A stretch of DNA of 64,000 nt from Amoebidium appalachense. Taxonomy: Eukaryota > Ichthyosporea. Each line of letters opens with the position of its first letter. The first letter of the stretch is position 1. The position numbers and the translations under genes are program-made. Under the pieces are notes generated by a model. The model searched no databases. It saw only the letters and a program-made list of their open reading frames with translations, and was not told where the DNA came from. The stretch spans positions 8,246,001-8,310,000 of the forward strand of contig CAVNZM010000004.1 of NCBI GenBank assembly GCA_963693365.1. The letters are read 5' to 3'. Of the stretch, positions 12,121 through 24,775 are shown one piece after another.

Positions 12121-12773
12121 GGGGAGATGGGCTGGCAGGCATGCAAAACGTACGGTATGGACGTGTCATGAATGAGCTGGAGAGTATACCGATTGTGTGT
12201 GTTGTCTGGGGGATATATTAGACACCGCTTCAATTATCGATATCGATATGATCCTTGCCTTGTGGGTTTCAATGACTCAGGCCCCCCGGGGCAACAGGGG
12301 TTGGGGGGGGGGGGGGGGGGGGCATGGCGCATAATTATAACGTTTAATTATAACCATGGTTGATGCCATTGCCATACTTTTGCATGCTCCTGTGGTCGTT
12401 TTCATGTTTCAATTGATCAGTGCCACAACGTCGCATGCAAGTGAACTGACAGTGTGTGCACGAACAGAGCTTTGGACACACACGCGCGTGTGACACCGTA
12501 CACGTCCACAGTGTCACACATTCGCCCGCACGTGTACATGGACATATGCGCTATGCGACAAGTTGACAAATGTCACAAACGCGGACACAATCACACACAC
12601 AGTCAGGCATAGCTATTGCAATAATCCATATATTAGGTGGATTGCAGTTGCCAATGGCATGGTCAGGATCTTCGGATGTTGGCGCTGAGTCAAGGGGTGA
12701 GTGGTTGCAGTGGAGGACAGCCTCGGGGAGTAATGGCCGGTGAAACGGAGGGTGAAGGGGTGTTTGGGGGGGG

Positions 12774-12811
<38 letters not shown>

Positions 12812-14091
12812 GAAGGGGAGGTTGACTCTATATATACAAGTAGGTCTGTGCGCCGGCTGTCGCCGGCGCCAAAACATAACGAGACAGTTATTGATGTTGG
12901 GTTGTGTGGTTGTTACCTCCCCCTCCCTCCCCCCCCCCTCCCCCCCCCCCCCCCCCCCCCCCTCGCCTCACGCTTCCCCCCCACCCCCTTCCCCCCTGGC
13001 CCCCCCACCTCACATACACACGTCCCCCCCCCCCCCCCCCCCCCCAAATCCTGCAGTTGCCGGATCTGCCAAATGTTATGACCCAAATTTTCCCTTTCAT
13101 TTAACCCCCCCCCCCCCCCCCCCCCCCTTTCTTGCCACACTGTGTTATCAGTCTAGGGCCGTTAGAGATTGCCATTGCCGAAGTACCAAGTTTATTTGTG
13201 GTCCTCCAAAAAACATGTAGCTGAAAACCACCAAGTGCAATATGGTCTAAATTGCTTGCAAAAATTTTATAATATTTTTATTATTTTGTTGTTTTACTTA
13301 TTTTACAATACTGTTTGGTAACCCGATGATATGCATGCATATGGACAGGCAATAAAACTTTCCACGTGCACTGAGTGCCAGGTGGGCAACATATTTCAGT
13401 ATGCCGTGCATACTTGCATATCTTTCCGTCGAATAAATCCAGTCAAAAGAAGAAAATATATATATATATATTTCAGTTAAGTCTGGAATTGGCACCCCCA
13501 CGAAATGTTCCCGAACATAAAATCATCATTCTACGGTGTGTGTCAATATACCATGCTCACAAGTCAGTACTGCAATTATACTATTCTCAGTTTACTTCAA
13601 AGCATCCCCCCCCCCCCCCCCCCCCCCCCCCCGGCCCTCTTCCCATTCCCTGCCCCCCCAATTTTTTTTCTATGCTTGGCAGTTGGCACCCGTGTTTTCT
13701 AAATATATTTCCTTTCATTGTGTTCAACGTCTATGTGTGTGTGTGTGTGTGTGTGCATGTTTGTGTGTGTGTGTGTGAATGTGTGTGTGTGGGCCAAGTG
13801 AAGTTTGTATGCGTTTTTTTCTTCTTAATTGTTTTTGTATTCTATTCGATTATTACTTTGGGTGTAAATGTGGAAAAAAAAACAAATAAAGAAAACTACC
13901 AATGACCACCGCCCAGCTTGAATCACCCTAGCTCTAGTGTAAAGAAATAATCATTATCAGTCACAAACCCTTCTACTACACTCACCCCAAATGTCATATT
14001 CACATTACTGAGTTGATTTAGTTGTGTTTTTTACTCTTTTAATGTACATGTGTTTGTGTGTATGTGTGTGTGTGTGTGTGTGCCACAGGCC

Positions 14092-14129
<38 letters not shown>

Positions 14130-15648
14130 GATATAGAATTTACCGTCCTCATCCCCGTGTCCCCCTAAACCGGTGTTAGCAGACCTTTGAGGTTTTTGTG
14201 ATTGGATTGGTAGTTCTATTACATTAAAATTTTCAAAATGTCGTTGTACCAATGATATAATACGTTGTAAAAAAAATGTCGCCGAATTTCTCTAAAAAAA
14301 GTGCGTTCCATTCTGGGTTAGAAACAAAAACCGTTTTGATACGGGAATCACCTGATCTCTGCCGTCATTCAGCCCAGCGTGTTCACAGTAGACTCCGAAA
14401 CCGCTGGTTTTTTTCTTTTTATTTCAAAGCCCCGAGTACGTACATCCTCTCGGGCCCAACTTTAGGGCACTATATTTCAATTTTCTCATTATCAAATATA
14501 TAGTTATTTTAGGCTTTTTCATTAGTACCGCAAGAATATTTAGCGATTTTGATGTCATAAAAACAACTAAGCAACGTTTCGATGGTTTTTGATGCCTCAC
14601 AAAATGGCCTTTGGTCCCCTCCAAATTCCGGATTTGAGGTCCGGCAAACAACGCATTATATATATTGATAATATATATATATAGGTAAAACTAATGGACT
14701 GGTATGAAGGTTTTTTTTTTTTTTTTTTTTTTTTAAATGCCCTTCTTTTTTATAATGATAATTATAATAATAAAAGCTTCTTTTTTAAAATAAAAAAAAG
14801 GCAATCGAGATATCACAAATATCTCAGTGATTAAGTGTGTGGGTCTTAGGATCGATCATTTAACTTCGAAATCTATTATGCATAGAAGACATCCCGGGTG
14901 AGTGATATTGCAGTGCTGCATCAAGCTTTAGTATTGGCCATACAGTGAAATTCATATTCCTGTTTTCCTGCCCACTCGTTATAGCCCACAGAAACGTTCT
15001 CCAATGGTAGCTATGATGCCTCAACAAAGGCAAGTATATAATACTAGTTTCAGGAAATACCATTACTAAAAGGCAAAACACACCCCGTACAATCAATGTC
15101 ACAACGTACACGTGCACTGTGTTGATTGGCGAGGCGGGCCAGGACCCGGCCCGGCCCGCCGTTTTACACGCCTGAACCCTTGTTAGCCCCAAAACTGCCC
15201 TCATAGATCCATGGCCCTAGTACGATCTGAAAAGCTTCATCCAATGAAAATCGTTATCGCTCCCAATTAGGAAGGTGGGTTTCGGGCCAAAAAATGTTCC
15301 AACCTGATCGCTTTGGCGGTCTGGGTCGAACAGGAGCTTATTCGGGTACCGTAAAGAACCCGTTTTACGACCTTGACAGGATGAAGTTGATTGGCTTACG
15401 AAACGAAAAAATAAAGAAATATCATTGGTTTAGGCTGTATCACCCGCGTAAGCCACATGTCTGCCGCGTACAAAACCACGCTACACCAACACCACACTAT
15501 GTTCCTCTTTCCAGTTGCCGACCTTGTAGAAAGGTGTGTTGTTTGCTTGTGCGAGTATTTCGGTTTTTGCAATTGTTGTGTGCGAGTACTTCGGCTCTTT
15601 TTGCTATCTCTGCGAGCGTGTTTGGTTGTGGTTTTGCAGCGTGCGAAA

Positions 15649-15898
15649 ATGGCGGATAATTCGTTCACAGGATCTCATCACGGTCGCACCTATGTTTTTC
15701 GGAGGGAAGATGCAGGAAGCTTCCAGTACGACTGTTTTTTTCGAAGCATCGGTACCACACGTGCTGCTGCATTTGGGCAGGTTTTGCAAGCGGCTCAAAG
15801 CGATGAAGAAGTGCGTTCGCTTCTTGCACCTGAAATCTTCGTGCAAAAAGATGTAAAAACTTTTATTTCCCGTCAACACCATGGTGCTCTTAATTTAC
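15649..15898 (+). CDS. Candidate first exon of an unrecognised gene
   Basis: The ATG has A at -3. It opens an 83-codon frame of normal, non-repetitive composition beginning MADNSFTGSHHGRTYVF. The frame runs into a consensus-like donor, TTAC|GTATGT, at 15899. I recognise no family and cannot find the next exon: the following 900 bp decay into C- and CA-rich repeat. It could be a host gene exon, a fragment of a mobile element or a chance ORF. Confidence 0.3.
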
Positions 15899-16178
15899 GT
15901 ATGTCCTTCTTCATTTTTGGCCGGTTATAGAAACTACAGCAATACCTTGTTTCCTCACATACTAGTGTGTCAAACTCGGAACACCAAAGGCTTGTGTATT
16001 CTTTACCGGCAGGCTGCAGGTGCACCATAAGTCCGACAGCACACCCACCACATTAGTATAGAAGGTTGCAACATTGTTATGTCATTCTATATATGGCACG
16101 TGTGAACAAGAGAAAATAAAAATAACAGCCATTCCGTTCACATACTGTATTATGCTTACTTTCTTCCACCGCTACCCA

Positions 16179-16210
<32 letters not shown>

Positions 16211-16348
16211 ACACACACACCCCTTCCCTCCCGACACACACACACACACCACATTCACCATGCCCTTAGAGACACACACACTGACATACACTCTCAGAAA
16301 CACACACACACACAGTACAACACATCATTACACACACTGTCGCACACC

Positions 16349-16405
<57 letters not shown>

Positions 16406-16822
16406 TACATTACACAAACGTACTTACCTTACACACACACACACACACACACACCTTACACACACATACACACACACACACACACACACCTTACACACAC
16501 ATACACACACGTACACACACACACACACACGTTACACACTCACACACACCCACACACACACAGAGTGAGAGGTGAGAGAGAGGGGGCGATAGAGAGGTAA
16601 TATATACAGAGACTCACAATTATTATATAACCAAACAAATGATGCTCATATACCCCTGGGTCTCAAAGTGACTCTGGTATAGCTTTTGACCCCCGCCCGG
16701 CTCGCAATCTGCATGCGAAGCTAATGCCCCAGTGTACATGATGGCACGACACTGTGGACGCTCTCCAAAAAGATCCGAAAGGATACTCGGGCACACAGTG
16801 TCACACACACACACACACACAC
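15899..16822. other. Simple-sequence block between the orphan exon and the LTR cluster
   Basis: The block holds a C-run at 16181-16210, then about 350 bp of imperfect CA repeat to 16560, then about 260 bp of unique-looking DNA ending in a short CA array. No gene is seen. Confidence 0.6.
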
Positions 16823-17186
16823 TGTCGTATCCTAACGTGCGTGTATTAAGAGACGTGGCACTCTACTAAGTGTACACACACGGAAAGGAACGAACGTGTA
16901 CTGAAAAACGGTAAAGTATATTAAGACCAGGCTCCGACGGGCAAACTTAGGTCCCAACGGAATGAGGCTAAGTCACAGTTGTTAACTGAGGCCATCAAGG
17001 CCGTGCCCTACAAGATCATCATCACCTGGCCCCCTACGATGCCACATTCCGTACATTCCGATCTACCTTTATCGTGCGCCTGCACGAGCTAAGTCGATCG
17101 GCTCACATTAATATAAATATCTAAGTCTCACCCCTCTCCCTTCCCCTTGTGGCACCGCAGAGTCTAATTCTACATTTCATACTATC

Positions 17187-17218
<32 letters not shown>

Positions 17219-17475
17219 TTTTCCTCTACATCGAAATATATATAAATACGTTTGGCAGCATATACTATCAAAACTTGCCAATATTTACAAAGGGCTTCTG
17301 CCCGAACTTATCACATTCCACAGTCCTCCTATGATCTATCCTACACACTACTAATTCTATTGGTTGGCTGCCCCGGCTGACGTGTTCCTGCCCTGCGCCG
17401 GCAGATGCAAGATGCACGCAGCTGTACAGCTATCTTGAGGCCCCGGACTTGATTTTGATGATCTGTGGACCCGGG
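16823..17475 (-). mobile_element. Inverted, 5'-truncated LTR copy
   Basis: The reverse complement of this segment matches the LTR at 17476-18198 from the word GGGTCCACAGATCATC through the terminal GATACGACA. It lacks the first roughly 75 nt of the LTR. It abuts the direct LTR head to head at CCCGGG|TGACAT, giving a fold-back pair separated by about 75 nt. The internal C-run (about 17190-17218) is the complement of the G-run in the direct copies. Confidence 0.8.
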
Positions 17476-18198
17476 TGACATATACTAATCCGTCTCAGCA
17501 GATCAGCCTAAGTCTACGATCGAGATCCGGGGGGGGGGGGGGGGGGGGGGCGGGTCCACAGATCATCAAGATCAAGTCCGGGGCCTCAAGATAGCGGTAC
17601 AGCTGCGTGCATCTTGCCTCTGCCGGCGCAGGGCAGGACCACGTCAGCTGGAGCACTGGCAGCCGACCAATAGAATTCTAATTAGTGTGTAGGATAGATC
17701 ATAGGAGGACTTTGGAATGTGATAAGTTCGGGCAGAAGCCCTTTGTAAATATTGGCAAGTTTTGATAGTATATGCTGCCAAACGTATTTATATATTTCGA
17801 TGTAGAGGAAAGCGGGGGGGGGGGGGGGGGGGGGGGGGGGGGATAGTATGAAATGTAGAATTAGACTCTGCGGTGCCACTAGGGGAAGGGAGAGGGGTGA
17901 GACTTGGATAAATATATTAGTGTGAGCCGATCGACTTAGCTCGTGCAGGCGCACGATAAAGTTAGATCGGAATGTATGGAATGTGGCATCGTAAGGGGCC
18001 AGGTGATGATGATCTTGTAGGGCACGGCCTTGATGGCCTCAGTTGTGACTTAGCCTCATTCCGTTGGGACCTAAGTTTGCCCGTCGGAGCCTGGTCTTAA
18101 TAAACTTTACCGTTTTTCAGTACACGTTCGTTCCTTTCCGTGTGTGTACACTTAGTAGAGTGCCGCGTCTCTTAATACGTACACGTTAGGATACGACA
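17476..18198 (+). mobile_element. Direct LTR (probable 5' LTR) of an LTR retrotransposon
   Basis: The LTR is 723 bp. It starts TGACATATACTAATCC and ends GATACGACA, so it has TG...CA ends. It contains a TATA-like TATTTATATATTT near 17785 and AATAAA at 18099-18104, as expected for LTR promoter and polyadenylation signals. It is followed about 180 bp later by a gag-like ORF. I could not recognise a tRNA primer-binding site just after the CA. Confidence 0.8.
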
Positions 18199-18378
18199 AG
18201 CTACACCTTTTCTTTTAGTGCGGTTTTTCGCGCTAGGTAAACGCGGTGACAGTTTCTTCTGGGCTGTTGCTACACCTTAGAAACAAAACGGAAAAAAAAA
18301 AAAAAAAAAAAAAAAACACACAAAAACAACCACACGAGTAAGGGCACACACAACACCATAACTAAGTTCAACGTAGAT

Positions 18379-18669
18379 ATGTTCTACGCGTTGGCAGCGG
18401 AGGATAGCTCCCTGCACACACAGATACCACAGGTCCACACACTAGAGGTCAGACAAACCACAGCTTTCAGCTTCATACTCAAACACGACACAGAAATACC
18501 ACGGTGGCTTAGGACACTCATAGCAAACACACCCACACTAGTGTTAGACACTAAGAAGGCCCCTACTGTGGCGGCCTCGTGCCTAATGATTAAGCAGTGC
18601 ATCGACCACAAAACGATGGCCGACTTATGCACCCTCATAGAGGAGCACCCGTACAGGGCCGAGCAGGCC
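18379..18669 (+). pseudogene. gag-like ORF, N-terminal part, split by a solo LTR
   Basis: The frame opens MFYALAAEDSSLHTQIPQ and runs 97 codons. It is interrupted at 18669 by the solo LTR and resumes in the same frame at 19399 once one copy of the target duplication is discounted. I infer it to be the start of the element's Gag from its position after the LTR and the zinc knuckle further on. No catalytic domain is present. Confidence 0.65.
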
Positions 18670-19393
18670 TGACATATACTAATCCGTCTCAGCAGATCAG
18701 CCTAAGTCTACGATCGAGATCGGGGGGGGGGGGGGGGGGGGGTGGCCCGGGTCCACAGATCATCAAGATCAAGTCCGGGGCCTCAAGATAGCTGTACAGC
18801 TGCGTGTATCTTGCCTCTGCCGGCGCAGGGCAGGACCACGTCAGCTGGAGCAGCCGACCAATAGAATTCTAATTAGTGTGTAGGATAGATCGTAGGAGGA
18901 CTTAGGAATGTGATATGTTCGGGCAGAAGCCCTTTTGTAAATATTGGCAAGTTTTGATAGTGTATGTTGCCAAACGTATTTATATATTTCGATGTAGAGG
19001 AAAGGGGGGAGGGAGGGGGGGGGGGGGGGGGGGGGAGGATAGTATGAAATGTAGATTTAGACTCTGCGGTGCCACTAGGGGGAGGGTGAGGGGTGAGACA
19101 TGGATAAATATATTAGTTTGAGTCGATCGACTTAGCTCGTGCAGGCGCACGATAAAATAGATCGGAATGTATGGAATGTGGCATTGTAGGGGGGCCAGGT
19201 GATGATGATCTTTGAGGGCACGGCCTTGATGGCCTCAGTTGTGACTTAGCCTCATTCCGTACGGATCTAAGTTTGCCTGTCGGAGCCTGGTCTGAATAAA
19301 CTTTACCGTTTTTCCGTACACGTTCGTTCCTTTCCGTGTATGTACACTTAGTAGAGTGCCGCGTCTCTAATACATACACAATAGGATACGACA
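18670..19393 (+). mobile_element. Solo LTR inserted in gag, with 5-bp target-site duplication AGGCC
   Basis: This 724-bp copy is of the same LTR (TGACATATACTAATCC ... GATACGACA, AATAAA at 19295-19300). It is flanked by AGGCC at 18665-18669 and 19394-19398, the signature of integrase-mediated insertion. No internal region accompanies it, so it is a solo LTR left by recombination of a second element that jumped into the first. Confidence 0.85.
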
Positions 19394-19398
19394 AGGCC

Positions 19399-20515
19399 CC
19401 CCAGGTGACGGCTCGTATCTACGAGCAGCAGTACGACGAGGGGAAAGACGAGATGGTGTCCCGGACGCTCGGCCAGAAACGTCTGGCCGCACGATTCATC
19501 CCCGACGACGAGGACGAGAACAGCACCGACGACGTGGACGGTGAGCTCGAGGCCTTCACAAGGCCTGAGAACGAGCTCGAGTATACGGCCCAGCTCGTCG
19601 ACCGATACCTGACGGCCGACAGGCGCCGTACCTTCAGGGCCCAGCTAAGGGAATGGAAGTATCATAACCTTCCCCACTTTAGATATGTCCCCCGTAGAAG
19701 CTCGTGCATTCTTTGAAGGGAATATCGGGTCTTTGAAGACCTTTGTGAGCTAGCTGGTGACGTGAGTGATAGGGAAAAGTTCGAGTTTGCTCGTAAGGCT
19801 CTCTCTGTAAACACAGACACTGCACGCATGTTTGAGGAGCATGATGATGTGGATGAGGTGGTGTTGCATGTTAAACGTCACTTGCTTGCCATGCACGAGG
19901 TGAATGAAGTTCAATAAGAGGGATAGGAAGGAGGTGATGGAGGTAGACAAGAAAAAGAAGGAGAGTGGAAAGAAGGGGGAAAAAGAAGAGAAAGAGGGTG
20001 AACAGCCAGATGCACTCACCATGTTGGTCAAGCAGGTTGCCGAGCTCTCCCAGGCCGTCTTCTCTGGCCGAGGGGGCTTCGGCTTCCGGGGTGGCCGTGG
20101 CGGCGACCGGGGTGGACACGGCGGTCGTGGGCGCGGTGGACGTGGAGGACAGCAGCAGCAGTTCACCGAGAGGTTTGCCCCTTATCCTGCTCGTGGTGAT
20201 GGGCAGGGTAGAGGGAGGGGTGGAAATGGTGGTGAGCATGGTGGCCATAGAGGTGGGTTCGGAGGAGAGCATGGTGGTAGGGGTGGACATGGAGGCCGTG
20301 GTGGGTTTGGTGCTGGTGGTGAGAGAGGCCGAGGGGGGCAGGGGGGAAGGGGGGGCCGTGGTGCACACGGTGGGCCCCCCCAGCATGACCGGGCTCCCGG
20401 TTATGCTTTGCGCCAAGGTTATGAAGTCCCCCCTGGCCCCTTCTTTGGTGCATGTTACTTTTGTGGCCGGCAAGGGCACTCTGCTGCATATTGCCGTAGT
20501 TACAAGGGCTATTGA
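19399..20515 (+). pseudogene. gag-like region, central and C-terminal part with CCHC zinc knuckle (frameshifted)
   Basis: The frame continues from the N-terminal gag piece to a stop at 19716. A further coding-like stretch (about 19720-19915) lies in another frame, and a third frame, 19904-20515, carries a Lys/Glu-rich segment, a long RGG/GGRGG-rich tract and a retroviral-type zinc knuckle (CYFCGRQGHSAAYC, C-x2-C-x4-H-x4-C). The order basic region, RGG, CCHC knuckle fits a nucleocapsid. Frame changes mean it is decayed. Another open stretch with WEPGIVVGPQDS follows to about 20785, but no protease, reverse transcriptase or integrase motif is seen. Confidence 0.65.
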
Positions 20516-20785
20516 GTTCCGGGGGAGGGGGAAGCTGGGGTCAATGAGGGAGGGGGGGGGACAGTATCGGTCCCCCCCAGGTTGCAGAGAACCAGCTTCA
20601 CCCTCCCCCACCCCAGGTTAAGCTTCCCTTTGCCCCCTCACCGCCCCGATACGTGTGGGAGCCGGGCATCGTCGTGGGTCCTCAAGACAGCGTCGAGGTG
20701 GTATGGCATGAATGTTTGTGGGGTGACTCTACCAAAGGTATGAATGGTGTGAATGTTTTGTGGTTGGGTGCTGCCCATACCCACT

Positions 20786-21467
20786 AACCCATCACAACAT
20801 CGTCCCAGCCGTATCCTGGGTAGAAGCAGAGAATACTGTATGCTTGAAAAGTGGACAGTTTTAGTCTATGTAATATCAGGGCGAATGTGGAAAAACCTGT
20901 TATTTGATCGCTTGCAGTGTCGTGGTTTGAAAAGGCCAGGAGGTTTTATGAAGGGCAGGAGCAGGGGGGATTTGGAAGCCTTAGGGGAGGGGGCCCATAC
21001 CCACCAACTGGAGTAATATTCTATCATTTTGATTTTTCTAACGGTTCCTCCCCCCCTCCCCCCCCCCCCCCCCCCTCCAAAATGACAAGGCTCTAAAGCA
21101 AAGAGGTGGGAAGATTGGGATGGGAGCCCGGAGGAGGGGGAGGGGAGGGTGGGGGGGGGGAGGGGGAGGGGGTGAAAGGAGGCCGGCTACCTAGATCTAG
21201 AGTTTGCCCCCCTCCCCCCCCCCCCCCCCCTCTCCTCCCCGTCACCACCTTCACATCAAGTTAGCTACATCTCAAAGCTAACTAGCTTTGAACCAAGCTG
21301 TCAAGATTACTCCGAGGGCAAGGCTTCATTTTTAGAATTTGCCCCCCCCCCCTCCCCCCCCCCCCCTCCTCCCCTTGTAACCCCCCCCCCCCCCCCTCCC
21401 CCCGTACCCCCGGCCCTCCCTGGGAGGCGCCCCCCCCCCCCCCCCCCCCTCCCCTCGTCTTTGGGAG

Positions 21468-21512
<45 letters not shown>

Positions 21513-22268
21513 CCCCCGCGGCCATGTTACTGAGCGACCTTTGGGACAAGCTAATTCTAGGGGTCAAGAACTCCGACGGAGGGCAGCAAGGGCTAATTGT
21601 TGGTAACTTCCTCAGTCTCCATCCCCCCTTCTCCCCCCCCCCCCCCCCCCCCCCCCCCCTCCCCAGTGCCCCCCCTCCCCAGTCCCCTCCCCCTCCCGGG
21701 CCCCCCACTTGACCATCTTGGGGACCCCCCGACAAAGTAAAGCCTTCAGTATCTATTATTAGGTTAATATGTGCTTAACAGGGTAGCAAATTCTCTAAGA
21801 AAATTGGGGAGAGGGAGGCAACTGGGTGACAGCTACCTGGCCAGGTCTTATTTCGGTTTAAACATTAATACGGGGCAACCCTCCCCCCCCCCCCCCCCCC
21901 CCCCCCAAAAAAAAACAAAACAAAAAAAAAAAAACATGCCCCCCCCCCCCCCCCCCCCCCCCCCCTCCCAGCATGATGACAGGTGTTACCCAATCAAAAT
22001 TAGCCAATTATCTACGTAGAATTTTTGGCAGGTGACTAACCATAAAACGTTAGTTTTGTCCCCTTGCTGACTAGATTTTTTGGCTGCAGCGCTGCCTGCA
22101 GGACATAATTAATTCTACAAAACAATATGTAAAAATTATAAGCATTCAGGAAATATACGGATAACTTAAACTAAAAAAGCGCTCCTAAGGGGTGATAACA
22201 TTGCTACAAACTCAGCCAGTCCGAAAAACCATTACAACCCCCCTCCCCCCCTTTTTTTTTTTCTAACC

Positions 22269-22303
<35 letters not shown>

Positions 22304-22424
22304 ATCCCTCCCCCCTCCGCCTGCTCCCCCGGCCCGGGGTCCCGGGAGTACATCCTAGCTTTGGTCGGGGCAAGGACTCAAGGACTGCGAGGGCAACTGC
22401 AGAATTAATTTATTCGGATCCCAA

Positions 22425-22470
<46 letters not shown>

Positions 22471-23191
22471 TCCTCCCCCCTCCCTCCCCCCTCCCCGCCG
22501 TCCCCCCCTCCCCCCTCCCCCCACCCCGCTCTCCCTGGCCCCCCTCCTCCCTTCCCCCTCGAGCTCCCCGTCCCCCTCCCCCCCCCCCCCCCCCCCCCCC
22601 CCTCCCCTCCCCCTCCTCCCCCCCCCCTTCCACCCTCCACCCACCCACCCACCCACACGCACAGTAAATACACGTGTGGACACACACACACACACATTCT
22701 TCTCGAATGATTGGAGGTACTGGGCAGTCAATGTCGATGTCGAGGCCAGACCATGGCCATGGCCAGCTACTTGAGATCTCTTAAATGCATTGGGGTTTAC
22801 GCACTATTGCTACGGACAACATTAAGTATGATGGCGCAGCTTTCTTTTAGGGAACAGCTGGAACAGTCACTGTACTCAGTAGCTGTGCTCTTCACGCGCA
22901 CGTGTCCGTGCAGAAATGGCATCACTGCGCGTCTCATGATCAGCTTTAATCGCACTTATTCTGTTAGTGGCCGCAGGCCGCGGATGTACCGAGGAGCAGG
23001 GGCTGCAGCTGGCCGCGCGGCGCGCCGGCGCAAGGCCACCTTATCTCAGGCGAGGCCTTCATGGGGCATCATGCATGTGCCGGCGCCTGCCGGCAGGCTG
23101 TACAGTAGCTGCCGGGCCCCCGCGCGCCTTCAAGTTCTCAGCAGCAACGTGGGCCACGTTTGCGCAAATGCGGTTGCTGTGGGCGTACATA
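20786..23191. other. Intergenic, extremely C/G-rich simple sequence
   Basis: No gene is supported. The region contains many C-runs (21040-21075, 21338-21510, 21630-21690, 21880-21906, 21940-21966, 22270-22300, 22425-22640) and G-rich tracts near 21130-21180. A less repetitive stretch from about 22700 leads to the MANF gene. Proline- or glycine-only ORFs on either strand are artefacts of these runs. Confidence 0.6.
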
Positions 23192-23210
23192 CGTGGATGT
23201 ATGTGATTGG
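23192..23210 (-). promoter_or_regulatory. Candidate ER stress response element (ERSE) upstream of MANF
   Basis: The + strand reads CGTGG, nine bases, ATTGG. This is the exact reverse complement of CCAAT-N9-CCACG, the ERSE bound by NF-Y plus ATF6/XBP1 in animals. It lies about 300 bp upstream of the MANF ATG. MANF is a known ER-stress-induced gene with ERSE-type control in mammals. Function in this organism is inferred. Confidence 0.6.
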
Positions 23211-23510
23211 CTGACAACTTCCTGGCTGTGTTTCGTGATATTCGGTGTAACAGCATCATGATTCCTGCAAGCGCAATCAAGGTAAATGCTTCTGGTGCCC
23301 TGCATATAATTTGTGTAAAAGATATCATTGGATAAAAAACCTTGAAAGTTAAAATATGTCGGCGCTCAGACAAACAATTTGGTTTACCTGTGGCACAAGC
23401 CGCACATAAACGGGCGCGCCAGCGTTTCATTTTCGAGAATCTACTCGGGACTTGCACTTGTAGAGAAACAATTCACCCCGATTCACCAAAAACCTCTTTA
23501 GCGAAACAAA

Positions 23511-23595
23511 ATGAAGGCTATTTTGGTTGCTGTTATTGCTGCCTTTGCAGTGTTTACCGGCGCAGAGGCTAAGCTAAAGGAGGGAGAGTGCGAAG
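23511..23595 (+). CDS. MANF: MANF exon 1: signal peptide and mature N-terminus
   Basis: The ATG has A at -3. The exon encodes the signal peptide and the start of the mature protein (AKLKEGECE), with donor G|gtacgt in phase 1. Confidence 0.9.
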
Positions 23596-24258
23596 GTACG
23601 TCTATTGTTTTTTTCTACTGTTGAAAATCAAGCCCCCCCCTTTTTTTTTGCTGCACAGTGTGTGGCCGTTTGCTACGGAACATCTGTGCACAAAGAAGAG
23701 TTTCGGGGAGAGTAGGAGGAAGAGGAATGAACGGGAGGGCCTATAGATCAGTATGGGAGTTACACGGTGTAGGAGAAAAATCGTTTGTTTTGCCTTGACG
23801 TTGGGAAATTGAGGTTTGGAGGGTAGCAAATGGGGATTGGAGTGTTTAGGGCTGGGAAGGGGAAAGTTTTGGGAATGAAAAAGTAAGATTAGACGGTTTC
23901 CTTGTGTTTATGATATCCATTATGCTAATGTGACTTAGGCTTATTTTTCTATACCTGCTTCTTATACACTCGTGCACCTGATCACGAGCAACACAAACGC
24001 ATGCTTACATCGCATGCATGTGTGCGCACCCACACAAAACACCACGTATATACAATCGCAGGAGTGTGAACATCACACACACCCACACACACGCGAGCAG
24101 ACAGACATGTACACGAATAGAAAGATCACACACGTACACATTATTAGTACGTGTGAGCGAGTGTGTGTGCGTGTGCGAGCACACACACACACACACAGGT
24201 GTGTGAGACACGCAGACACACAGTTCGCATACTTGATACACAACGAAACACGGACAGG

Positions 24259-24337
<79 letters not shown>

Positions 24338-24742
24338 CGCGTGCGCGCACGTTCGTGTGTCAGTGCGCGCATGTGTGGTTTGCTGGTTGGGGTGGTTGGG
24401 GAGGAGTCAGAGAGAGAGGTTTAATAGTGACGAGACTAATTAGTGGGGCTCTCAGTGCGTATTCCCTCACACATACATAGCAGCCGCCTACCCACATGCA
24501 CTGGTTCCCAGCATTCTTACTTGATAGGCTGGGTTGGAGGGGCCGGGGGGGGAGGGGAGGGGAGGAGAGAGAGAGAGAGAGGGGGGGGGAAAGAGAGAGA
24601 GAGAGAGCGAGAGGGGGATAGAGAGAAGGATAGGTGGGAAGGGGTAGAGGCAGGGGTAGGCGGATACGGAAAGAAATAGAGGGGGTTTCGAGCGGTAGGA
24701 AGGATCGTGTGTGCGTGTGTTGTGTGTGTGTGTGTATGTGGG

Positions 24743-24775
<33 letters not shown>

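Larger units (their letters stand above)
10929..15648. other. Intergenic region: 3' UTR, homopolymers, microsatellites, AT-rich DNA
   Basis: I see no convincing gene. The region contains the 3' UTR of the upstream gene, a partial copy of a dispersed repeat (11138-11250), C- and G-runs (11117, 11244, 12303, 12779, 12932, 13093 and 13605 areas), GT microsatellites (13734-13790, 14060-14126), a T-run at 14711-14734 and an AT-rich block from about 13200 to 14900. ORFs here are translated simple sequence. Confidence 0.6.

Noticed and set aside
20516-20785. Start of a pol gene after gag
   Set aside because: The short open stretch has no protease DTG, RT or integrase motif, so it is noted only as part of the decayed element.
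22711-23214. 167-codon ORF upstream of MANF
   Set aside because: Arg/Ala-rich composition, no domain, overlaps the ERSE region; more likely promoter DNA.
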